From positions 62,001 to 126,000 of the forward strand of contig CALZDP010000001.1 in assembly GCA_945638575.1 (NCBI GenBank): DNA of 64,000 nt. Direction: 5' to 3'. The DNA comes from an uncultured Clostridia bacterium (GTDB lineage Bacteria > Bacillota > Clostridia > Christensenellales > Borkfalkiaceae). Both the position numbers and the translations under genes were made by a program. Shown in pieces: positions 26,264-36,400 of this stretch (the stretch's first letter is position 1; the number at the start of each line of letters is the position of its first letter). The notes under the pieces are model-generated. The model searched no databases and had not been told where the DNA came from. It was given only the letters and a program-made list of their open reading frames with translations.

Positions 26264-28852
26264 TTATTTAACTAATTCGAGTTCCCAAACTTTTTCTAAG
26301 GGAGAAGTGTACGGGTTGACGTTTGTCTGGAAGCCCTTAACGGTGCTCGAATTATACGCGTAAAGATTTTGACGTTGATATACAGGCATTTCTACCGCTA
26401 ATTCGAGAACGTACCACATTGCCTGTTCGTAAAGTTCGGTACGGGTATCTTGATCGGTGGTTTCACGCGCTTCGTCGATTATATTGCTGAGTGCGTTGAT
26501 GATACGGTTTTCTTTACTATAGGTGGTTGTATCGGCTTTGATTTCACGATAGCCCCAAGCGTAAACGGAGGTTGCCGAGGAATTTTTGTGGTAAACCTGA
26601 TACATATCGGGATCGATTGTGGAACCCCATGCAGCCGCCCATACGGAAAGTGAACCGGTTGCAAGTTTTGTTAATGCGTAAGAGTCCGCTTTAACTTCGA
26701 TATCGAAACCGCAACTGTCTAAAATTTCTTTAGCCTGTAAGAATACGGGGTAGCAAGGGTGCTCGGATATAGAAGAACCTGCGATGGTGAAGGTTATCTT
26801 TAAGGAGGAATCCCCTTCCGATACGCCTGCGGCGTTCATATACTTTTTAACCTTTGCTACAGCATCGTCTCTATTTATCCACTGAGTGTAATCGTGTCCG
26901 TTCTGTTTGGACTTTCTTTCTGCTTTGTTATCCCAAGGATAAGCCCAGCTTTCCATTGACATAGGCCAATCGATGTTGAATGCGGTACCTCTCTTGTAAT
27001 ATTCAAGTGCAAGACTTGTCTGCATAGCGCTCATTATAGCCCTACGAATGTCGATATCCGTAACCTTACCGGCGTTAATGCCGATATAGCCGTAACCTAA
27101 CTGCCATGAGAACATGGATTTGATGCCCTTGGATTCTAAACCTTCCAATCTTTCGGAGTTGTCGATTGTAAACTGCGGAGTGATATAGTCTACTTCGCCG
27201 TTGGCAAGTTTATCGATTGCGTTGGTTGAACTTACTACTTGGAAACGAACTTTTTCCGTTTTAACGGGGAACATAAAGTTATTGTTTGCCTTGAAGTAAA
27301 CAACTTTGCTGCTTACGAAATCTTCACCATTGGGGTTATCGCTGTTGTTGATGTCGCTTGCCTTGTAAGGACCTGCGCCCATAGGGATTTCTTGATTACG
27401 CTGAGACTGAATGGTCTTGCTTTGGAAGTCGGAATCGCCCCATTTAACGCCGAATTTGTTGTTTACGATATCAACCTGCTGGTCGCTGTAATAGTGAACG
27501 GGCGCAACCGTGAAACCGAAGTTGTAAATTGCCTTGGGGTCAACGCCGTTTACGGTTATTTGTAATACGTCGTAAGTGTTGGCTACGGTAGGTACGCCTT
27601 CAGCGCTATGTTCACGTGCAACGTTATAAGTAGTGCCGTTAATGATAACTTGCCGGTCGCTTCCGGTGTGTCCTAAAGATACGATACCGGAAATGTTGGG
27701 AATGGGAAGTTCGCCTTCCTCTAAGTTTGCGTGGAGCAATACGTCTTTTGCGTCAGCGGTAAACTGAGTACGAAGCGTACCCGAAGTACCCCATTGAGTT
27801 AAAATGTTTATAAACTCGGTTTTAACGTTATCGTTGTAGATAAGGTTAATGGCTTCCTGTTCGGTTTTTTCACGATCGCCGTTTTTAGCCGCTACTTCGT
27901 TTTCAAAACGTAAAATCTTGTTTTTATCGTCACGGCTGGTGCCTTCGATTTTAGCGTATACGGGGGTGATTTTGCCTTCGTAAAGAAGGAACTTAAAGAC
28001 GTCGCTTTCGAGTTTTGCGGAATGTTCTTTGTAAGGTTCCTTAGTTAAATCGAAAGATTCTTTAGCGGCGTTAAAGTCGGACTGAAGTTCTTTTTTGAAG
28101 GTTTCAAGCGCGAATTCATAGTCTTCTTTAAGTTTTGCGTTAAAGTCGATGGAGTCCCATTTGCTTTCGTTGGCAACTGCCTGTTTGTAACCGATGGATA
28201 CAGACCAATTATCGATAGCGTTCTTCATTGCGGTTTCGTCTAAACTGTAAGAGTTTTGACTGCCCTGAATAAGACCGTTATCCATATAAACGTTTTGGAG
28301 TTCCAAAAGTCTGTTTACGGCGTAAGCGTCGGCAGTAAGAGATAAAGTAGTTTCCGCTTCTTCACCGCCGCTTGATAGGTTTTGTTGTGTTCTGTATTCG
28401 GTAAGACCTTTAATGTCGATGGAATACATAGTAGAAGAACCTGTGTAAACGGGGTCTAAATATTCGTACATATTGAAGAGTACGTCGTTCATTGTTAAGG
28501 GCTTACCGTCGGAAAATTTAAGACCGTTTTTAATAACGAACGTGTAAACGGTTTCGTCGGCTTTCTCCTCTACTTTATAATCCTTTACGACTGTTGCGTA
28601 ATCGTCGCCGGCAACCGTTTTACCGTTACTGTCGGTAGAAAGCATGCCGATTTGAGTCATACCGATTACGTCTTGGTCGGCACCGGAAGTTGCGTAGAAC
28701 GGGTTATATAAACCGCTTAATTCTTCGCACATTAAGGTTATAGTATCTTTGGTATTGCCTTTACCGCAAAATACCGCGGTTAAGGTAATACTTGCAACCA
28801 AAACAACCGCTACTGCAGATGCGATGATGGCAATAAGTTTCTTTTTACTCAT
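26264..28852 (-). CDS. oppA: oligopeptide-binding lipoprotein with a large insertion (about 862 aa)
   Basis: Lipobox 'TLTAVFC', SBP_bac_5 pattern 'VYTFVIKNGLKFSDGKPLTMNDVLFNMYEY', 'DIRRAIMSAMQ'. ATG at about 28852 preferred over the TTG at 28909. Confidence 0.9.
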   Translation of the reverse strand: MSKKKLIAIIASAVAVVLVASITLTAVFCGKGNTKDTITLMCEELSGLYNPFYATSGADQDVIGMTQIGMLSTDSNGKTVAGDDYATVVKDYKVEEKADETVYTFVIKNGLKFSDGKPLTMNDVLFNMYEYLDPVYTGSSTMYSIDIKGLTEYRTQQNLSSGGEEAETTLSLTADAYAVNRLLELQNVYMDNGLIQGSQNSYSLDETAMKNAIDNWSVSIGYKQAVANESKWDSIDFNAKLKEDYEFALETFKKELQSDFNAAKESFDLTKEPYKEHSAKLESDVFKFLLYEGKITPVYAKIEGTSRDDKNKILRFENEVAAKNGDREKTEQEAINLIYNDNVKTEFINILTQWGTSGTLRTQFTADAKDVLLHANLEEGELPIPNISGIVSLGHTGSDRQVIINGTTYNVAREHSAEGVPTVANTYDVLQITVNGVDPKAIYNFGFTVAPVHYYSDQQVDIVNNKFGVKWGDSDFQSKTIQSQRNQEIPMGAGPYKASDINNSDNPNGEDFVSSKVVYFKANNNFMFPVKTEKVRFQVVSSTNAIDKLANGEVDYITPQFTIDNSERLEGLESKGIKSMFSWQLGYGYIGINAGKVTDIDIRRAIMSAMQTSLALEYYKRGTAFNIDWPMSMESWAYPWDNKAERKSKQNGHDYTQWINRDDAVAKVKKYMNAAGVSEGDSSLKITFTIAGSSISEHPCYPVFLQAKEILDSCGFDIEVKADSYALTKLATGSLSVWAAAWGSTIDPDMYQVYHKNSSATSVYAWGYREIKADTTTYSKENRIINALSNIIDEARETTDQDTRTELYEQAMWYVLELAVEMPVYQRQNLYAYNSSTVKGFQTNVNPYTSPLEKVWELELVK

Positions 28853-30413
28853 TTTGTCCTCCAATAGAAATTGTGTAACTTTCCTGATCGTATTTATTGA
28901 TTCCGCCAACGGCGATATTCAGATAACCATCGCTGTCTACGGTAACTTCCTTTTTAAAGTTGTAATTGTATTCCGGCGGATTAGAGCCGTAACTTAACTT
29001 ACCGTATATGGTAAGAGTAATGTCGTTTTCGTTGTATGTAAGTCCTGTAACGTCGCCGCCTGCCAACACGTTTATGGTTGATTTTGCGTTACCTACGGTG
29101 TTTAAAGAAATTGCGCCTATTTTAAGGTTTAACGCCCCCGCTAAGGTAATGCTTACGTCTGCACCGTTACTTATATCGCCTGCGACCAAACCGTAACTTC
29201 CGCCGTTTATACGGCCGGTAGCGGCATAGTCGAAAGTAAGATTTTCAATAGTTAAGTCTTTGATAACGGCACCGCTTGCGATACTGCCGAACAGTCCGCC
29301 GCATCTTGCGCTTGCAGAATTAAACGTAACGTTTAAATTACTGATTTTGTGCCCGTTGCCGTAAAATTTACCTTCAAAGGCGTTGTACTTTAAGGCGTTC
29401 GGCCATTCAACCGAAGTAAAATCAAGGTCGCTGTTTATGTAATAAATCCCGTCGGCATCGCCGTTTTTGCTTAATTCTTCGGCGGTTTGAATTTTATAAA
29501 TAACGCCGTCTAAAAACTTAACGTAAATGTTTTGTACGCTGTTTACCGCCTTACCGCTTTCTAAATCGACGCTTCCTTGATGTGTAAAAGATTGGTCGAT
29601 TTTTTGAGTACATTGGGAATCTAAATAAGCGGAATCGAAGGTGTAGCCTTCTCTTTGGGGGAAGTCGTAACTTCTTCCGTCCGAGTAAGCGGTTTTATAG
29701 TTCATTGCACCGCTTTCGTACTTAGGCATAAAAATGGTATCACGGTCGGAAGTAGTGCTTCCTTCGGCATTTGTCGCCTTGTAGTCGAAACTTGTGGTTG
29801 CATACTTAGTCCATTGACCGTCCTGTTGATAATAGTAATCGAAGGAATAGTAAGGAACCCAACCTGCGTAAAGGGTGATAGAAACCTCTTTATCACCGTT
29901 TAAATCTACATCAATGGTGTCGGTTTCAAAGTCCCAATAATCGGAATAGGAAGTACAAGCGGGATAACCGGCTGCCAAAGGGTCGGTCCCCTTAACGTAG
30001 TAGATACCGTCGATTTCTTCCAATACCCTGTCATTCCAGTCGAGAACGTTGCCGTCGGCGTCCTTTTTGAGTTCCCTCGATTTATACCAGCCTGCAAAAA
30101 AGTAGCCCTGCATGGATAAAGTTACGGGGTCGCTTCCGCCCGAAGGACGAAGTTTTGAAGTAGGTTCGGTAAGTTTTATATGTACTTTGCCGTCGCTGTC
30201 TGCCGTAAATTTATCGGGATTGAACATATCGACTAAGGATACTGCCTGACTTCCGATATAGTTTCCGCCGTTGCCGTTATAGGTTACCTGTACGGTATAA
30301 CCCATTTCCTTGTATTTGTCGATTTCGGTCATGTCAGAACACCCGATAAGCGCAATTGAAAACAGCATAGCGAATATTAAGATTAAAATAACCTTTGAAT
30401 TTTTCATTGTCAA
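28845..30413 (-). CDS. lipoprotein with InlB/Flg_new-type and GLUG-like segments
   Basis: Lipobox 'LIGCSD'; 'VQVTYNGNGGNYIG...FFAGWY'; 'CGGLFGSIASGAVIKDLTIENLTF...GLVAGDIS'. Confidence 0.75.
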   Translation of the reverse strand: MTMKNSKVILILIFAMLFSIALIGCSDMTEIDKYKEMGYTVQVTYNGNGGNYIGSQAVSLVDMFNPDKFTADSDGKVHIKLTEPTSKLRPSGGSDPVTLSMQGYFFAGWYKSRELKKDADGNVLDWNDRVLEEIDGIYYVKGTDPLAAGYPACTSYSDYWDFETDTIDVDLNGDKEVSITLYAGWVPYYSFDYYYQQDGQWTKYATTSFDYKATNAEGSTTSDRDTIFMPKYESGAMNYKTAYSDGRSYDFPQREGYTFDSAYLDSQCTQKIDQSFTHQGSVDLESGKAVNSVQNIYVKFLDGVIYKIQTAEELSKNGDADGIYYINSDLDFTSVEWPNALKYNAFEGKFYGNGHKISNLNVTFNSASARCGGLFGSIASGAVIKDLTIENLTFDYAATGRINGGSYGLVAGDISNGADVSITLAGALNLKIGAISLNTVGNAKSTINVLAGGDVTGLTYNENDITLTIYGKLSYGSNPPEYNYNFKKEVTVDSDGYLNIAVGGINKYDQESYTISIGGQNE

Positions 30414-30444
30414 ATTCCTTTAAAATGCCAATTACTTGTAACCC

Positions 30445-30470
30445 ACCGTCCCCTTTTTATCGGGGACGGT
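30445..30470. terminator. GC-rich hairpin between the subtilase and the next lipoprotein (terminator/attenuator candidate)
   Basis: ACCGTCCCC-ttttatc-GGGGACGGT; weak T-tract. Confidence 0.5.
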
Positions 30471-30481
30471 TAGGTTGTTTG

Positions 30482-33400
30482 TTATTCAGCCTTTTTATCG
30501 GCCTTTTTGTCAGATTTTTTACCGCTCTTTTTTTGCCAGAGAACGTAAACCAAAATTGCGATACCTAAGCCGAGGATAACACCTGCCGCCGTCATTATTG
30601 CAACGAAGTAAGGCGTTTCGGTGAAAGGCTTTTTCTGCGGTGTGGGATCAACGGGATTTACGGGTTCTTGCTGTTGACCTTTAAGGTAGTTTAGAACGGA
30701 TTCTGCTTGAGTAAGTTTGCTGTAGTTTGTAACTAAGGACTTTTGTTCGGTTGAAGCAATCGCGTCGTACGCCGTCCTTGCGGTTCCTATGACTTCTTCT
30801 GAACTTAGTGAGATGCTTTCCGGAATAGCGTCGATAAGTTTTATTACCTGTTCGGTCTGTTCCGTCTTTGCAGGACTGCCCTTAGAGAAGTTGCTGAAGT
30901 ATTTGTTGAATATGAATGTGTCGTAATACTGTCCGTTAGAGGGCGCAACCATGGTAATGTTTTGGGTTACGTGTCCTACGTAATCGGCAAAGTTTGCGCC
31001 GAAGTAGAAGTTGTTAAACCTTGAAGTTACGTTCCACATATAGTAATCGGTGATGCCGATACCTTCGTGGTTACCGAGGTTACCCGATATTGGCAGGTTG
31101 TTGTAGGTTAATACGCTTTCGTCGTAGGCTTCTTCCAAAATAGGAGCGGTTAAGCCTAAGAAGGTTACAACGGAAAGATTTTCCATGTCGTAGAAGGCTT
31201 TATGTCCTATCGATTTTAAGGTTGTGGGAAGAACTACGCTTGAAAGTTTAGATCCTGCAAAGGCGTTTGCGGTGATTCTTGCGGTGCCTTCCAAAACGGT
31301 GTAGGAGCCGCGTTCGCTTGCGACAGGGAAAGATACGAGTTCAAAACTGCCGTTGGGGAGTTTTTGATAAAGCACGCCGTCGCGAACGAAAACGGTTTCG
31401 GAAATATCGTAATCGTTTTGATATTCCTGACCGATAACCTTTCCGCCGAACTCGATATCAACTGCTTTGCCGTAAGATTTAATTTGACAGCCGCTAAAGG
31501 GGTTTTCACCGAGAGAAGCGAGCGCTTCACCCAAAGTAACTTCGGTCAAAGCGGAATCTTCAAAGGCAAAATCACCGATAGATTGAATACTTTCAAGGTT
31601 TATCGAAGTAAGTTTTGTACCTGCAAAAGCACTTTCGCCGATAGCGGTTACCATGTCTAAATTTTCAACTGCGGTTAAGCCGTAGTTATAGGCAAAAGCG
31701 AAGTCGCCAATCGTTGTTAAGGATGCGGGAAGGGTAACTGTTTTTAAGGTTGCCCTTGCAAACGCACCTGCGCCTATCATAGTTACGTTAGATAAATCCA
31801 TTTCCGTAACGGAGGCTTTTACGAATGCGTAATCGCCTAATTCGGTAACGGTTTCGGGTAAATCGATTTGTTTAAGGGACGTGCAGTATGCAAATGCCGC
31901 TTCGCTGATGGCGGTAAGATTTTGATTGAAGATAACTTCGGTTAACGCATCGTTGTAAGCAAATGCGCTTACGCCGATTTCTTCAACGTTTCGAAGATCT
32001 AAGGTCTTGATACGCGGTGCGTAACTTGAATACATATAACCGGTGATTTTTACTTCGCCGTCTACGTACTGCCTTTCGTAAGCGTTACGCCAAACACTCT
32101 TACTGAGCCAGAAATCATTCATTCTGTTGCCGGAGAATGCGTAGTCGCCTATCTTCTTTACGGTTGAAAAATCTACTTCCGTTAAAGCGGTGTCGTTATA
32201 GAAAGCCCTTACGCCGATCTCTACATCCTGACCGAAGGTCAAGTTTTTAAGATTGATGTTATTTGCAAAAGCAGCCATACCGATTATCGCATTATCGCCT
32301 ATCTCAACCGTTTCGAGTTTGGAGATCGAACTTGCTTCCACGTTGTAGCGGTAATATGCATAAGTTTCCAAAACGTTGCCCTCGTCGTCCTTAACGACGT
32401 AGTCATACCTGGTGTAGTAATTTTGATTCAAACTACCGGTACCCTCGTAACTGTTGTCGTTCATAGGACAGAAGAAAGCGCCTTCACCGATAGTTACGTT
32501 ATTGCCGATGGTAACCTTTCTGAGGTCCGGCATAAGCGCGAACGCATAATCGTCTATAAAGCAGTTGTCGGGAATGGTAAGTTCTTTGATGTAAGTTGCA
32601 TAGAAAGCGTACTTACCTACCTTTTTAAGACTGCTTAGGTTGGGTGAAACTTTCAAGTTTTGGTCACCGAAGAATGCGTAATCGCCTATCGCGGTTGCAC
32701 TGTTTAATGCGACTTCACCTAAGTTTGCACAACGCGCAAAGGCATAGTTTGCAATGGTTTGTACGTTGTTTGCGATAATTTTGAATACCTTTTGGTTGCC
32801 GGCAAACGCGCCAACCGCAATGGAAGTAGCGTCAGTTTCGATAACGTTTGCCCTACCGTCGATGACGCTTCCGCCAAACTTAGGAGCAACCAAAACAAGT
32901 TCTTTGCTGTCCCCTGTAACTTTATAGATTATTGCGCCGTCGTTACCGAGGGTTAAGGTCTGGTTAAGCGGACTTAAATTGAATTTAGCAACGTTGGTGC
33001 CTGCGAATGCGTATTCGCCGATAACCGCTACGTCTTTACCGAGCGTTACGTCGGTAAGTTTCGTGCAGTCTGCAAACGCATAGGATGAAACAACCGCCGC
33101 GTTGATGTTGATGGATTCTAAGTTGTCGCAGTTTGCGAAAGCGCTTGCACCGATTTTAATCTTTTCCGCGGCAAACTGAACGTCGACCAAAGCGTCGTTA
33201 TTTAAGAATGCCCCGATGCCCAACGATTGAGAGGACTGCGGTAAAGAAACGTAGTTTAAAGTGCAGTTTTCAAAGGTGTAGTTACCTATTGATACTACGC
33301 TTGCAAGGTTTATCTCTTCCAAAGGACAGTTGTAGAAAGCCTTTTCGTTGATAAACTTAGCCTTTTCAAGGTTAATCTTCTTCAAAGAAGTGCAGTTATA

Positions 33401-36400
33401 GAATGCGCCGACGCCTATCCTTGTTAAGGTTGAAGGAAGGACGACTTCTTCAAGTGCGGTAAGGTTTGCAAATGCGTAGGAGTTAATGTCGGTTACGCCT
33501 TCGGGGATAACTACTTTGGTAATGGTGTCTTCACCGATAAACTGCTGTTTGATAAGATAAGGATCTTCTTCGTCGATAACGTCGGTTTCGGGGTCCTTAT
33601 CAACGTATTCGTAATTAGAGAATGCGTAGTCGTAGATGGTGGTAATACCACGGTCGGAAGGAATAACAACCTCTCCGCCCAAACCTTTGTAGTTGTTAAG
33701 ATATATTGCGTTGATAATGAAAGGATCTTTTACGGTGATGGCAACCCTTTGAGAGAACAACGTGGACTTGCCGTCAAAGTAAATGTTTACCATTACGTTG
33801 GTATTACCCTTTGTTTGAGCAACTATAGTACCGTCTTGGTCGATGGTGGCGATCTTTTCGTTACCGACCGAGAACCTTACTTCCGTACTGTCGGGGAAGT
33901 AGGAATCGAGCAAGTAATTTAAGGTTACGCTTTCGGACGGATACATAGAAAGGGTGTAACTGTCGCCGAAAGAATATTCACCGCCGGTTAAACCGATTTC
34001 CCTTTCGTCCGAGGATAAACCGTAATAGGCTTTATTAGTTTTGTAGCCCGTTAAGGTGAATTTGTTGACCGAAGGTACGGTATAACCGCCTACGTAACCC
34101 TCGTCGCCTTCCGCCAAAACAACTACTTCGACGTCGGCGGAAACGGTGTTGCCGTCTGCGTCTTTGCCGATAGCGGTTACGATTGCGGTACCCGATGATT
34201 TTGCGATAATGGTTTGGTTAACTACGTCGCAAACGTTGTCGTCGGAAGCGGTAAAGTCTAAAGTTTCAATCCAACTTGACGACGGATAAATATTGAGTAT
34301 GGAAGATAATTCTTTAGTTTCGTTGGGGCTTAACTTTAAAGTGTCCTCTGCAAAATACATGGCTTTAACTTCATCGGGAAGTTGAAGTTCGTAAGTAGCG
34401 GAGTTCATTGCGTAGTCGTAGCAAGTTACCGTATAAGAATTGGTGTTTTCAACCACTTCCAAAGTTCCGTCGGCTAAATATCTTGCGCCTATGGATTCTT
34501 TGATTCTGGAAACGTAGTCGGTAAGTTCGACGGTTACTAAAGAAGTAGAGTTAAACGAGGAGTATACCGGCGTTACGTATTTGCCGAAAGAGTTCATGCT
34601 GAAAAGGTACTTAGGATCTTCCGAAGGAATGATTTGACCTATTTGCATACCCATTGAGTAATGGTTGTCGTATACGTAAATGTCGGCAAAAAGTTTGGTC
34701 TTTTTGGTGCTTCTGTCGTATTCGGTACGGTAGTTTACATCGGTAATAACAGGCGCTTCAAAGTCAATGTATAGAGGGAATTCAAAAGTGTTTCTTACGT
34801 TCTTTTGATCTTCTTTTTCGCCATAGTCGATATAGGCTTGTACCGTAACGGTGTATTTTGTGTTGTTTTTAAGTTCGTGTTCCAAAACGCTGAACTCGGT
34901 ATCTATCGAAGAAGCATAAATGGTCGTTCCCTTGCTGAATGACTTCATTTGATTGTATTCCGTTCTGTTGAAAATCACTCTGCCGGTTGCGTCTTCCGTA
35001 ATGGTTATGTCAACCTGTTTTGCGTTACGTAAAAGTCCCGCATTGATGCTTCTTATGGTGTTAACCGTCCAGTTGCTGTCCCCCGTTTGGTTGGACAAAG
35101 AGATATGTTCCTTAGAAGCGGCAATTTTGACTGCCCTTGGATCCTGTACGAAGTAGTAACTGCCAAGTGTACTGATATAGTCGCTGTAAAGACCGCCTAT
35201 AACCCTTGTTGCGTAGGCGTCCGGCATCATCTTGTCGTTATCGTCAAGACCTTCGTTGAGTTCGTCCTTGTTGGTGTCGTAATATTCTTCGTCGAAGATG
35301 GGCGCTTCCGTCCAGTCGCCGAAGAATGCGAGCATAGGAACGTTCATGTTTACTTCGGTACCGGAAACCGCTTCCATGGTGATGAAGCCTTCAACGTACA
35401 TACCGTATGCGAAAGAGTCGAGCATGTACTGTTTGTCGTCTTCGGAAAGGACTATTTTTACGGTAACTTTTGCGGTTTGACCTGCGGAAACGCTGACGTT
35501 GTTGCCTTCTTTTGTTCCGCCGTTTACCGAAGTAACTTCAAACTTGGTACCGTTAAGCAGATAGCCGTCTTGCGTAACCGTGGTTTCGTCATGTCCGGTA
35601 TAGGTGGAACTTACGCCTTCGGTCATCATAATAGCGTCAAGGGCGTAGGTTACGCTTGAAGCGCTTATGTTGGTGATGTCGAAAGTCATTTCGTAAACGC
35701 CTGTTTTTTGCTTGTCGTCGCCGAGTTCGAGTTTGGTTTTATCCATTGCGTCACCCTCTTTATCGTAAGTGGTAACGTAGGACGCGGTGTTGGTTGCGTT
35801 GTTGATGTTGATAAGACCGGCACCCTGCTTTCTTACCGCATAGGGAAGCCCGTTTTTATTCATAACGATATCCGCAGTGGACATCATAAGTTTGTTTACT
35901 AAAGAGTTGACCGTTTTACCGGTTAGGTTTTCACCGAAAGTACCGCTGTAAATTACGTACTGACGAATAAGCGCTGCCGCACCTGCTTGGTTAGGCGCCG
36001 CCATTGAAGTACCGGATAATCTTTCGTAATCCTGACCGGGAACAGCCGATAAAATTTCACCGCCGTGGGAAGTGATTTCCGGTTTAATCTTTAAGTCGGA
36101 CGTCGGACCCCATGACGAGAAGTCGGACATGAAAGGACCTGCGGTATTCTTTTTGGAAACGGTAATGATACCGGTGGAGGCTTTTGCAAGTTTTTCGCCT
36201 TCGTCCTGAGAAATCGAGCAGACCGCACCGATATCGGCGCCGACCGACATGGATATCGTACCGGAAACGTTGTTGTAAATGATTATGCCCGCCGCTCCCT
36301 TTTCTTTTAAAGCGATTCTTACCTTGTCTTCAAAGGTGGTGATACCCCTTTTTACGAGGACGATTTTGCCGGCGTAATTATCTTCGGAATAGTCGGAAGA

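Noticed and set aside
28845-28909. 65-bp overlap between the oppA ORF and the upstream lipoprotein
   Set aside because: Artefact of the TTG start used by the ORF track; the real oppA ATG at about 28852 leaves only about an 8-bp overlap
35087-35659. 190-aa plus-strand ORF antisense to the subtilase
   Set aside because: Mirror ORF of a long biased-codon gene; no SD/promoter or family
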